NCBI GenBank assembly: GCA_963798745.1
Contig: CAWCUF010000009.1
Span: forward strand, 99,931-163,930
Direction of reading: 5' to 3'
DNA length: 64,000 nucleotides
Source: Prado023 sp963798745
GTDB taxonomy: Bacteria; Actinomycetota; Actinomycetes; S36-B12; CAIYMF01
The stretch's first letter is position 1, and every line of letters begins with the position of its first letter. Made by a program: the position numbers and the translations under genes. Positions 30,716-38,246 of the stretch are shown here, one piece after another. Below the pieces are notes generated by a model. It was not told the origin of the DNA. It searched no databases and saw only the letters and a program-made list of their open reading frames with translations.

Positions 30716-31267
30716 GTGGCGCAGCCGACCGGCGCCCCGGACCTGAGCGCTGAGCTGGCGCACCTGTCCTGGCTGATCGGCCGCTGGGGCGGCATCGGGG
30801 AGGGCGGCTACCCGAGCATCTCGCCGTTCCGCTACGAGCAGGTCGTGGAGTTCGCCACCGACGGTCGACCCTTCCTGGAGTACCGCTCCGTGTCCTGGCT
30901 GGTCGACGAGGAGAACACTCGGATCCAGCGCAGCGCCACGGAGTCGGGCTACTGGCGTCCCCGGCCCGACAACGGGGTCGAGCTGCTGCTGGCCCATCCG
31001 ACCGGTTTCGCCGAGGTGTGGATCGGCCGGGTGGAGGTCACCGCGATCCAGGACGCCCGGGTGACCGGGGCGCGCATCGAGTTGACCACCGACGCGGTGG
31101 CGCGCACCGAGTCGGCCAAGGAGGTCTCAGCCGGCCACCGGCTCTACGGCCTGGTCGAGGGACGGCTGCTGAGCACCTATGACATGGCAGCGGTCGGCCA
31201 TCCGCTGAGCAACCATCTGGCCATCGCACTCGAGCCGATCAGCCCGGGAGCAGACCGGGACTCATGA
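30716..31267 (+). CDS. Nitrobindin-like (FABP/DUF1794) beta-barrel protein
   Basis: A 183-residue protein with the nitrobindin fold, a ten-stranded barrel that binds heme and handles nitric oxide or peroxynitrite. The opening motif LIGRWGGIGEGGYPS is the GxWxGxG signature, and the conserved C-terminal segment TYDMAAVGHPLSNHLA supplies the histidine that would ligate heme. The GTG start is 2 bases after the preceding mini-protein gene. Its 3' end overlaps the Fur gene start by 4 bases (ATGA). Heme binding is inferred from the family. Confidence 0.88.
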   Translation: MAQPTGAPDLSAELAHLSWLIGRWGGIGEGGYPSISPFRYEQVVEFATDGRPFLEYRSVSWLVDEENTRIQRSATESGYWRPRPDNGVELLLAHPTGFAEVWIGRVEVTAIQDARVTGARIELTTDAVARTESAKEVSAGHRLYGLVEGRLLSTYDMAAVGHPLSNHLAIALEPISPGADRDS

Positions 31268-31701
31268 GCGGGCCCGGCCAGGACTTCGACGCCAGGCTGC
31301 GTTCGGCCGGCCTGCGAAGTACGGTGCAGCGCCGCGCCGTGCTGGCCGCCCTCAACGAGCTGGGGCACGCGACCGTCGACCAGTTGGCCGCGCACGTGCA
31401 GCGCAGGCACCCAGACGTGAGCCTGTCCACCATCTACCGCACCGTCGAGGCCCTCGACGAGGCCGGGCTGATCACGCACGCGCACCTGCATCACGGCTCG
31501 CCCACCTACCACTCCGTCGACCAGGCCCCGCACCTGCACCTGGTGTGCACCCGGTGCGACCACGTCGACCAGCAGCCCGCGCAGCTCGCCGAGCCGATGG
31601 CGGCCGCACTGCTGGCCGCGACCGGGTTCGTCGTGGAGGTCGCGCACCTGGCCGTGCACGGCGTGTGTGCCGCGTGCTCCGCGTCCGCCGCGAACCCCTA
31701 G
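31264..31701 (+). CDS. Fur family transcriptional regulator
   Basis: A 145-residue metal-responsive repressor. The N-terminal winged helix is LRSTVQRRAVLAALNELGHATVDQLAAHVQRRHPDVSLSTIYRTVEAL. The C-terminal domain has histidine and cysteine ligands: THAHLHHGSPTYHSVD, HLHLVCTRCDHV, and a closing CAAC. Two CxxC pairs (CTRC and CAAC) give the structural zinc site. The sequence does not tell iron (Fur), zinc (Zur) or peroxide (PerR) sensing apart. It overlaps the nitrobindin gene by 4 bases, so heme/NO and metal sensing may be linked. Confidence 0.92.
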   Translation: MSGPGQDFDARLRSAGLRSTVQRRAVLAALNELGHATVDQLAAHVQRRHPDVSLSTIYRTVEALDEAGLITHAHLHHGSPTYHSVDQAPHLHLVCTRCDHVDQQPAQLAEPMAAALLAATGFVVEVAHLAVHGVCAACSASAANP

Positions 31702-31783
31702 CCTCGCCCGCCCAGTGGGAGACCCGCCCACTGGGAGACCCGCAGCCGGGAAGCCCGGCGCGGTCTGCGGTGTTGTCCCAGAC

Positions 31784-32821
31784 GTGACTGCCGCGACCGC
31801 GATCCCCGCCCCACCCAACTCCATCGACGCGGGTGTGCCCTGGCACTTCGGCGACCCGTTCGCAGAGCAGCGCGCGCTGGCCGCCGGCACGGGCGCTGTG
31901 GACCTGGGACACCGCGACATCCTGTCGGTCCGCGGGGCCGACCGGTTGAGCTGGCTGCACGACCTGAGCACCGCGTACCTGCTCGACCTGCCCGCCGGTT
32001 CGTCCCGGCTGGCGCTCATCCTCAGCCCGCACGGCCACGTCGAGCACGAGTTGCACCTGGTGGAGACCGGCGACGAGGTACTGATCTCCACCGAGCCCGG
32101 TCGGGGCGAGGAGCTTCGGGCCTACCTGGACGGCATGCGGTTCATGATGCGCGTGCAGGTGGACGCCCGCCCCGAACTCACTGTGCTCTGGGAGCCTGTC
32201 GCCGAGGTGGACGCCGCCGGTCTCCCGACGTGGTTGGTCCCCGGTGACTACGTGTCCGGTGGCACGCCCACAGCCGCCGGCAGTGACCGGGGCGGGGACG
32301 CCACCCGCTACGTCGCGCACCGGCCTGCCGACTTCGCCGGTCGGGAGGTGATCGTGGCGCGCGAGGCGGCCGCGACCCGCCGCGCGCAGGCCGGGCAGCC
32401 CGCGGGCACCTGGGCGCTGGAAGCCCTGCGAGTGGCCTCCGCAGTGCCGCGCCTAGGTTTGGAGACCGACCACCGGACCCTGCCGCACGAGGTCGGTTGG
32501 ATCGGCGCCGCGGTGCACCTGGCCAAGGGCTGCTACCGCGGGCAGGAAGCCGTGGCCCGCGTGCACAACCTCGGCCGCCCCCCGCGCCGGCTCGCGCTGG
32601 CCCACCTCGACGGCTCCACGGGGATCCTGCCCCACCACGGCGACGAGGTGAGTATCGGCCAACGAGCGGTGGGCTGGGTCGGCACGGCTGCCCAGCACCA
32701 CGAGCTGGGCCCCATCGCTACGGTGGTGATCAAGCGAAACGCTGACCCCGGGGCGGACCTGCTGATCAGCTCTGCCGAGGGCCAGGTCGTCGGCTCGCAG
32801 GAGGTCGTGGTCACTCCGTGA
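31784..32821 (+). CDS. ygfZ: CAF17-like folate-binding protein YgfZ
   Basis: A 345-residue GcvT-related protein that helps assemble or repair iron-sulfur clusters in a folate-dependent way. The CAF17/YgfZ signature is intact as LAKGCYRGQEAVARVHN near residue 250, including the essential cysteine. The N-terminus has VDLGHRDILSVRGADRLSWLHDLSTA. The GTG at 31784 gives a family-like N-terminus; the frame is open further upstream, through the Fur stop region. It is 82 bases after Fur and 46 bases before dtd. Confidence 0.88.
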   Translation: MTAATAIPAPPNSIDAGVPWHFGDPFAEQRALAAGTGAVDLGHRDILSVRGADRLSWLHDLSTAYLLDLPAGSSRLALILSPHGHVEHELHLVETGDEVLISTEPGRGEELRAYLDGMRFMMRVQVDARPELTVLWEPVAEVDAAGLPTWLVPGDYVSGGTPTAAGSDRGGDATRYVAHRPADFAGREVIVAREAAATRRAQAGQPAGTWALEALRVASAVPRLGLETDHRTLPHEVGWIGAAVHLAKGCYRGQEAVARVHNLGRPPRRLALAHLDGSTGILPHHGDEVSIGQRAVGWVGTAAQHHELGPIATVVIKRNADPGADLLISSAEGQVVGSQEVVVTP

Positions 32822-32867
32822 GGGCTGGTCGGGCCGGGCGGGCGGCGCCCGCGCGCAGGTGCCTGCC

Positions 32868-33350
32868 GTGAAGGCTGTCGTGCAGCGCGTCGACGGCGCG
32901 CGGGTGCTGGTCGAGGGTGCCGAGGTCGGCCGGATCGACGGTCCCGGCCTGTGCGTGCTGGTCGGGGCCACCCACACCGACACGCCGGCGAAGGCTGCGA
33001 AGCTGGCCGACAAGATCTACGACATGCGCCTGTTCGACGACGAGGCGCTCGGTACCCAGCGCATCAGCGCTGGTCTGCCCTCCGGCCAGCGCGCCCGGGA
33101 GGTCTCGGCCAGCGATGCGGGCCTGCCGGTACTGGTCGTCAGCCAGTTCACGCTCCACGGTCAGACCCGCAAGGGTCGGCGGCCCACCTGGGAGCAGGCG
33201 GCCCCGGGTTGGGTGGCGCGCCCACTGGTCGAGGCGTTCGCCGCACGCCTGCGCGAACGTGGGGCGACGGTTGCCCAGGGCCAGTTCGGGGCGAAGATGC
33301 GCGTCGAGCTGGTCAACGACGGGCCGGTCACCCTCATCGTGGACCTCTGA
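32868..33350 (+). CDS. dtd: D-aminoacyl-tRNA deacylase
   Basis: A 160-residue DTD that removes D-amino acids from tRNA. It begins at a GTG giving MKAVVQRVDGARVLVEG, as in the family; a GTG three codons earlier is possible. The catalytic SQFTLHGQTRKGRRPTW and the cross-subunit Gly-cis-Pro motif region near the C-terminus (NDGPVTLIVD) are intact. The AGGTG at 6 bases before 32868 favours this start. Last gene of the 30606-33350 run; convergent with the DUF4388 gene. Confidence 0.95.
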   Translation: MKAVVQRVDGARVLVEGAEVGRIDGPGLCVLVGATHTDTPAKAAKLADKIYDMRLFDDEALGTQRISAGLPSGQRAREVSASDAGLPVLVVSQFTLHGQTRKGRRPTWEQAAPGWVARPLVEAFAARLRERGATVAQGQFGAKMRVELVNDGPVTLIVDL

Positions 33351-33407
33351 TGCGCTCTGAGGTCCCGCGACCCCGCAGGGCCCAGCGACTCCAGCCCGGC
33401 AGCCGAC

Positions 33408-34778
33408 TCAGCGGCCCCAGCGCCGACGCCTCCGGCGTTCCTCAGTCAGCGGCACGACCAGGCGGGTCACGACGGGCTCGTCCCGGTCCGGATCGTCACT
33501 GAGGCTGGACAGTTCGCGCATGAACACGCTGGTGTCCTCCCCGGTGGGCGCCGGTTCGGCAGCCACCGGCATCGCCGTGGCGGCGCTTGGAGCCGGCGGT
33601 GGATCTGCCTCTACTACCTGGGGCACCACGCTCAGTGCCGGTGGCCTCGGTGCGCCGGCCGAGACCGGGTCCGTCCCGGCCTGGGTGGTCGGTGCGCCCT
33701 CAGGGCGGTCGACGAGCAGGGCGCCGAATTCTGCGAGCAGCGGTCGCGGTGACTGCGGGGTCCCCGGCGGCGTCGTGGCGAGCTGCGCCGACTCGTTCCC
33801 CGAAGGCTCGGGCCACTCCGATTCGGGCCACTCCGATTCGGGCCACTCTGATTCCGGCCGCGGCGATTCCGGCCGCTCCGATCTCGGCCACGCCGCGTGC
33901 GTTCTCGCCGATTCCGGCGCCGGCAACTCGGGCTGCGCTGGCCCGGCCTCCAACGGCTCGGGCTCGCCGGCTGCGGTCCCGGCGAACTCCCACTGCGGAT
34001 CGGGTTCGGGCGCGCGACGCAGCGCCACGACTGGAGCCAGGTCCAGCTCCTGGGCCGGGGCCGGCTCGGGGAGCAGCAGCACGGCGGTCAGCGCCAGGTC
34101 GGCGACGATCCGCGCCGCCTGTTGCAACGTGAACCCGCACACGCGGGCCAGCTCGGTGATGTCGCGCCGACCGTCCACGCGGCAGAGCAGCGCCCAGTCG
34201 TCGGGACCCAGCGGGGTCTGGGTCGAGCCCTGGCCCGGGGGTCGCAGGTGTGGCACCACGCGTGGCCCACCGACCCGGCGCAGGGCGTCGCGCCGCCGAG
34301 CCCGCCACTCGTGGGCAGCGACCAGCAGCTCCTCGACCGGGGTCGGTGCGATCACGTCCTGGCGGATCCGTCGCCCCGGGTGGAACCGGGCGCGCAGCAC
34401 CTCGAGGTCCAGCAGGTCGGCGAGCTGGTCGAGCACCTGCTCGTGGACGAACGCCGCGACCACCTCGGCGCTGACGTACCCACGGGCGACCAGGACCTCG
34501 CCGATCCGCGGCGGATGCAGTCGTTCGCGCTGCTCCGCGGCCGCCTCGCTGAGCTGTTCGGGGCAGACCAGGCCACCGGACAGCAGCCGGACGCCCAGGG
34601 CCGGGCGGTAGCCGGGCACCTGCATCGCGTAGAGCTCGCCCTGGCGTACCCAGACGTAGGAGAGGTCCCCGCCAGCGTGGCTGATCTCCAGCACTCCCGA
34701 GGCCTGCGTCCGGTCGAGCTCGCGCAGCAGGGACTCGGCCACGAGCGACCGGTCCTGCGACGACGACTCCACGGACAT
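33408..34778 (-). CDS. DUF4388 (PATAN) domain protein with a long repeat-bearing tail
   Basis: A 456-residue soluble protein. Residues 10-150 form a DUF4388/PATAN-type domain (LLRELDRTQASGVLEISHAG, then YVWVRQGELYAMQVPG), a module linked to signalling and gliding regulators. A second helical region (LGPDDWALLCRVDGRRDITELARVCGF, about residues 190-225) looks like a winged helix. The rest is proline/glutamate/serine-rich and disordered, with SEWPE repeats, and ends in ERRRRRRWGR. The start ATG at 34778 has AGGAAGGACC before it. Function unknown; it is divergent from the BKACE gene. Confidence 0.75.
   Translation of the reverse strand: MSVESSSQDRSLVAESLLRELDRTQASGVLEISHAGGDLSYVWVRQGELYAMQVPGYRPALGVRLLSGGLVCPEQLSEAAAEQRERLHPPRIGEVLVARGYVSAEVVAAFVHEQVLDQLADLLDLEVLRARFHPGRRIRQDVIAPTPVEELLVAAHEWRARRRDALRRVGGPRVVPHLRPPGQGSTQTPLGPDDWALLCRVDGRRDITELARVCGFTLQQAARIVADLALTAVLLLPEPAPAQELDLAPVVALRRAPEPDPQWEFAGTAAGEPEPLEAGPAQPELPAPESARTHAAWPRSERPESPRPESEWPESEWPESEWPEPSGNESAQLATTPPGTPQSPRPLLAEFGALLVDRPEGAPTTQAGTDPVSAGAPRPPALSVVPQVVEADPPPAPSAATAMPVAAEPAPTGEDTSVFMRELSSLSDDPDRDEPVVTRLVVPLTEERRRRRRWGR
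33811..33885. repeat. 15-bp tandem repeat, five units, inside the DUF4388 gene
   Basis: Two perfect copies of GGCCACTCCGATTCG, a third with two changes, then two diverged copies. In the gene's frame they encode ESEWP-type units in the disordered tail. Confidence 0.85.
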
Positions 34779-34874
34779 GGGCGGTCCTTCCTGGGACAGG
34801 CAACCGGGTTCACCTTGGTCCTCGGCATTCCGGCGGGTGGGTCTTGAGTGGCTCGGGATGCCAAGATGGCGGCC

Positions 34875-35702
34875 ATGCCCACGATCATCACGGTGGCTCC
34901 GACCGGCGCCGAGAGCCAGAAGGACGCCAATCCCGCGCTCCCGGTGACCCTCGACGAACTCGTGGCCGCGGCCGTCACCTGCCAGGCGGCCGGCGCCGCG
35001 CTGATCCATCTGCACCTGCGAGACGACGAGGGCCGCCCGACCCTGGAGCTGGCCCGCCTGCGCGACGCGGTCGCCGCGGTCCGTGAGTCGACCGACCTGA
35101 TCGTGCAGCTGTCCACCGGCGGTGCGGTGACCGACCCGTTCGAGCGCCGCCTGGCCGTCCTGGACGCGGCGCCGGACTCCTGTTCGCTGACCACCGGCAC
35201 CGTCAACTTCGGCGACGACGTGTTCAGCAACCCGTGGCCGTTCGTGGCCGAGCTCTACCAGCGGGCCCAGGCGTTGGGCGTCCTGCCGGAGTTCGAGCTG
35301 TTCGAGCTCGGGCACGTCAGCGCCCTGCACCGGCTGCTGGACACCTATGGGCCGCCCAGCGGTGGGCACGTCCATGCCGACTTCGTCCTCGGCGTGCCCG
35401 GCGGGATGCCCGGCACCGCCGCGGCGCTGGTTGCCGGGGTGGCGATGCTGCCCGCCGGGGCCACCTGGTCGGCCACCGGCATCGGGCGCAGCAGCGTGCC
35501 CGTCATGCTGGCGGCCCTGTCCATGGGCGGGCATCTGCGGGTCGGCATGGAGGACACGCTGACCTACGCGCCCAAGCGGCCAGTGCGAGACAACGCCGAA
35601 CTGGTGGAGCGCGCCGCGCGACTGGCCGGGGAGTCCCTGCGGCCGGCCGCGACCCCCGAGGCGGCCCGGGCCCTGCTCGGCATGGCCGGGCCGGCCGCCT
35701 GA
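34875..35702 (+). CDS. BKACE family enzyme (beta-keto acid cleavage, DUF849)
   Basis: A 275-residue TIM-barrel of the BKACE family, which condenses a beta-keto acid with acetyl-CoA and splits it to acetoacetate and an acyl-CoA (3-keto-5-aminohexanoate cleavage is the type reaction). Zinc ligands His45 and His47 lie in LIHLHLRDDEGRPT, and the third region is EFELFELGHV with GHVHADFVLGVPGGMPG. The start at 34875 gives MPTIITVAPTGAES, typical of the family; an ATG at 34866 is in frame. The stop overlaps the asparaginase start by one base, so the substrate may be related to amino-acid deamidation products. Confidence 0.85.
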   Translation: MPTIITVAPTGAESQKDANPALPVTLDELVAAAVTCQAAGAALIHLHLRDDEGRPTLELARLRDAVAAVRESTDLIVQLSTGGAVTDPFERRLAVLDAAPDSCSLTTGTVNFGDDVFSNPWPFVAELYQRAQALGVLPEFELFELGHVSALHRLLDTYGPPSGGHVHADFVLGVPGGMPGTAAALVAGVAMLPAGATWSATGIGRSSVPVMLAALSMGGHLRVGMEDTLTYAPKRPVRDNAELVERAARLAGESLRPAATPEAARALLGMAGPAA

Positions 35703-36646
35703 TGGACGGTCAGGTGCTCCTCGCGCACGTCACCCGCAATGGCTTCGTGGAGTCGGTGCATGCCGGGCACGCCGTGATCGTCGATCCCGAGGGTGTCGTG
35801 GTGCGTTCCTGGGGCCGCCCCGAGCAGCCGTTCCTGCCCCGTTCGGCGAACAAGCCGCTGCAGGCCGCCGGAATGGTGGCTGTGGGCCTGGACCTGTCCG
35901 GCGAGCAACTGGCCGTCGCCGCGGCGTCCCACAGTGGCGAGCCGATGCACCTGGCGACCGTGCAGGCGATCCTGGCCGCCGGTGGGCTGAGCGAGGCGGA
36001 CCTCGCCAACACCCCCGCGCTGCCCTACGCCCCGGAGGCGCAGGCGCAGTGGTTGCGAGCCGGTGGGGTGGCCAGTTCGCTGGCGCAGAACTGCTCGGGC
36101 AAGCACGCTGCCATGCTGCGCACCGCGCTGGCACTGGGCGCGCCCACGCGCGGCTACACCTCGATCGATCACCCCGTGCAGCGCGCTGCTGCCCGGGGCA
36201 TCGAGGAGCTGTCCGGGGAGTTGATCGCCGCGACCGGTGTGGACGGCTGCGGGGCCCCGGTCGCGGCGATCAGCCTGGTCGGGCTGGCCCGGGCGTTCTC
36301 CCGGATGGTGCTCGCGCCGGCCGACACCGCCCCGGGTCGGGTGGCCCGGGCCATGTCCAGACATCCGATGCATGTCGGCGGGACCGGTCGGGACATCACC
36401 GCCTTCATGAGTGCGCTGCCGGGAGCCATCGCCAAGGACGGCGCCGAATCCGTGCACGCCCTGGCCCTGCCCGGCGGGCACGCGGCGGCGGTCAAGGTCG
36501 CCGACGGCTCCGAGCGGGCGCGGGCCGGCGTCGTGCTCGCGCTGCTGCGTCACCTCGGGGTCAGCGACGAGGTGCAGCTCGCTGCGACGCCGGCCCCCAT
36601 CCTGGGCGGCGGTCATCCGGTCGGCACCGTCGAGGCGGTGTTCTGA
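35702..36646 (+). CDS. L-asparaginase II family protein (Rhizobium-type)
   Basis: A 314-residue member of the asparaginase II family, distinct from the bacterial type I/II enzymes and related to Rhizobium etli AspaII/ReAV. Residues corresponding to its active site are present: Ser48 and Lys51 in RSANKPLQA, a serine in SHSGEP (Ser78), and the metal/lysine set Cys131 and Lys134 in NCSGKHAAML with Cys183 in DGCGAP. It should hydrolyse asparagine to aspartate and ammonia. Its ATG overlaps the BKACE stop by one base (TGATG). Some members act on other amides, so substrate is inferred. Confidence 0.88.
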   Translation: MDGQVLLAHVTRNGFVESVHAGHAVIVDPEGVVVRSWGRPEQPFLPRSANKPLQAAGMVAVGLDLSGEQLAVAAASHSGEPMHLATVQAILAAGGLSEADLANTPALPYAPEAQAQWLRAGGVASSLAQNCSGKHAAMLRTALALGAPTRGYTSIDHPVQRAAARGIEELSGELIAATGVDGCGAPVAAISLVGLARAFSRMVLAPADTAPGRVARAMSRHPMHVGGTGRDITAFMSALPGAIAKDGAESVHALALPGGHAAAVKVADGSERARAGVVLALLRHLGVSDEVQLAATPAPILGGGHPVGTVEAVF

Positions 36647-36699
36647 GGCGACCGTCGGCGACGGGCACCACACTCTCGGGCGCGCCACCAGGCACGCCA

Positions 36700-36731
36700 C
36701 GAGGGGCCCGACCCGCTGGTCGGACCCCTCG
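36700..36731. terminator. Strong hairpin between convergent asparaginase and HbhA-like genes
   Basis: CGAGGGGCCCGAC and GTCGGACCCCTCG pair over 13 positions with a single G-T, around a 6-base loop. It sits 53 bases after the asparaginase stop and 40 bases after the HbhA-like stop, so it could serve both. Confidence 0.7.
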
Positions 36732-36770
36732 CTGATCAGTGCTGGACGCCCCGCTGCTGCGGGGCTGCGA

Positions 36771-37457
36771 TCACTTGATCGACTCGAGCACCTTGCGGTA
36801 CATGGCGCCGGCCTGGTCCTTGGCCTCGGCAGCCCGCTCGGTGGCCTCGGTGCGCAGCTCGGCGACGGTCGGCAGCTCCACCTTCGGCAGCTCCACCTTC
36901 GCGACCAGGTCGCGCACGTCCTCGACGGTCGGGACCTCGATCTTGTGCACGAGCTTCTCGGCCTCGGTGCGAACCTCGGTCACCGTCGGGACGTCGATCC
37001 GGTGCACGAGCTTCTCGGCCTCGGTGCGAACCTCGGTCACCGTCGGGACGTCGATCCGGTGCACGAACTTCTCGGCCTCGGTGCGAACCTCGGCGACGGT
37101 CGGGACGTCGATCTTGGCGACGAACTCGCGAACGTCGGCCATCGTCGGCACCTCGAACTTGGCCACGAAGTCGCGGACCTCGTCGATGGTCGGCACCTCG
37201 AGGTGGCCCACCATGTCACGCAGCTCGTCGACGGTGGGCACGTGCAGGCCCTCGTTCTTGGGCGCGACCTTCTTGGCCGCGGTCTTGCGGGCCGAGGTGG
37301 TCTTCTTCGCCGTGGTCTTCTTTGCAGTGCTGGCCTTCTTGGTCGCGGTCTTCTTGGTCGCGGCGGCCTTCTCGGCAACCGGCTCGACGGTGTCGGCCGC
37401 CGTCTCGGCGGCGGTGTCGTCCAGGGTCTCCTGGTGGGCAGCGGTGTTCTCAGTCAT
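36771..37457 (-). CDS. HbhA-like protein with an Ala/Lys-rich N-terminus and VPT tandem repeats
   Basis: A 228-residue acidic-basic protein. Residues 30-68 are an alanine/lysine tract (KKTATKKASTAKKTTAKK), like histone H1 or the heparin-binding tail of mycobacterial HbhA but at the opposite end. Residues 70-200 contain repeats of 15 or 19 residues, each starting (I/L/F)(D/E)VPT and followed by a charged helix (VREFVAK or VRTEAEKLVHR). Three 19-residue units are nearly identical. The C-terminus is TERAAEAKDQAGAMYRKVLESIK. No signal peptide. The neighbours (XRE regulator 5 bases upstream, then DUF2516) match the hbhA locus of mycobacteria. It could bind DNA, polyanions or membranes; that is inferred from composition. 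Confidence 0.72.
   Translation of the reverse strand: MTENTAAHQETLDDTAAETAADTVEPVAEKAAATKKTATKKASTAKKTTAKKTTSARKTAAKKVAPKNEGLHVPTVDELRDMVGHLEVPTIDEVRDFVAKFEVPTMADVREFVAKIDVPTVAEVRTEAEKFVHRIDVPTVTEVRTEAEKLVHRIDVPTVTEVRTEAEKLVHKIEVPTVEDVRDLVAKVELPKVELPTVAELRTEATERAAEAKDQAGAMYRKVLESIK
36955..37125. repeat. 57-bp tandem repeat in the HbhA-like gene
   Basis: About three units of 57 bases (19 codons), two nearly identical, centred on GCCTCGGTGCGAACCTCGGT. The unit boundaries given are approximate. Confidence 0.75.
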
Positions 37458-37462
37458 GCGAG

Positions 37463-37840
37463 TTACCCTTCTTCTTCGGCCTCGCCCGGCAACTGCTGGG
37501 TCGAGTTCTCGGTCTGGAATGCCGCGTAGATCTCCAGCAGCGCCTTGCGCTGGCGCTCGGTGAGCGTGACGTCCTCGGTGATCGTGGCGATGACCGCGTG
37601 GTCACCCCTGCGCTCCTCGAGCAGCCCCGCACGGACGTACAACGTCTCGGCGGAGATCCGCAAGCCCCCGGCGATCCTGGTGAGGATCTCCGCGCTGGGC
37701 CTGCGCAGCCCCCGTTCCACCTGACTCAGGTAGGGATTGGAGATGTCTGCGGCTTTGGCCAACTGGCGCACCGAGATCTGGGCAGCACCCCGCTGTTCGC
37801 GGATGTACTCGCCGAGCTTGGTTGCGTCGATCTTGGCCAC
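37463..37840 (-). CDS. XRE family DNA-binding regulator
   Basis: A 125-residue protein with a lambda-repressor-like helix-turn-helix at residues 8-65: LGEYIREQRGAAQISVRQLA, KAADISNPYLSQVERG and PSAEILTRIAGGL. A second helical region (TLTERQRKALLEIYAAF) and an acidic end (GEAEEEG) follow. It corresponds in place to Rv0474, upstream of hbhA. The HbhA-like gene starts 5 bases after its stop. A perfect palindrome lies about 22 bases before its GTG start, so it probably controls its own operon. Confidence 0.85.
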   Translation of the reverse strand: MAKIDATKLGEYIREQRGAAQISVRQLAKAADISNPYLSQVERGLRRPSAEILTRIAGGLRISAETLYVRAGLLEERRGDHAVIATITEDVTLTERQRKALLEIYAAFQTENSTQQLPGEAEEEG

Positions 37841-37861
37841 ACATCAAGTATCCGTGGGCCT

Positions 37862-37877
37862 GCTTGCAGATGCAAGC
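37862..37877. promoter_or_regulatory. Palindrome before the XRE-HbhA operon
   Basis: GCTTGCA, GA, TGCAAGC: a perfect 7-2-7 inverted repeat 21 bases upstream of the regulator's start, with a third half-site GCTTGC at 37880-37885. It is a likely operator of the XRE protein. Confidence 0.55.
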
Positions 37878-37926
37878 GGCTTGCTAGCGCGAACCACGTG
37901 AGATGGCTCACGCCCTGAGCGTCGCA

Positions 37927-37932
37927 TACGCT
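37927..37932 (+). promoter_or_regulatory. -10 hexamer of the DUF2516 gene (leaderless)
   Basis: TACGCT, 6 bases before the ATG at 37939. Confidence 0.5.
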
Positions 37933-37938
37933 GGGACC

Positions 37939-38220
37939 ATGAACTGGCTGACCGACATCATCACGCTGGGAATCGGCATGGCCACGGTGGTGGCGTGCGC
38001 CTTCGCGTTCCTGCACGCCCTGCGCGCCCGGCCCGATGCATTCCCAGCGGTCGGGCGGCAGTCCAAGACCGTGTGGCTGGTCCTGACCGGGAGCGCCACG
38101 CTGCTCTCCCTGGTGACGCTCAACCCGATCGGCCTCATCGGAATCGCCTCGATCGTGATCGCAGGTGTGTACCTGCTGGACATCAAGCCCAAGATCACCG
38201 AGATCACCAGCGGCCGCTGA
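37939..38220 (+). CDS. DUF2516 small membrane protein
   Basis: A 93-residue protein starting MNWLTDIITLGIGMATVVACAF, with about three membrane helices (residues 5-27, 48-67 and 68-87) joined by a cytoplasmic loop (RARPDAFPAVGRQSKTVW). This is the DUF2516 pattern of Rv0476. The ATG at 37939 follows a -10 hexamer by 6 bases; an upstream ATG at 37903 lacks promoter support. Divergent from the XRE gene. Function unknown. Confidence 0.82.
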   Translation: MNWLTDIITLGIGMATVVACAFAFLHALRARPDAFPAVGRQSKTVWLVLTGSATLLSLVTLNPIGLIGIASIVIAGVYLLDIKPKITEITSGR

Positions 38221-38246
38221 GGCTGCACGCCGGCCCTCCGGCCGCC

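Noticed and set aside
36955..37125. 57-bp repeats that might suggest a CRISPR array
   Set aside because: The units are directly adjacent with no unique spacers and encode an in-frame 19-residue protein repeat; no cas gene is present.
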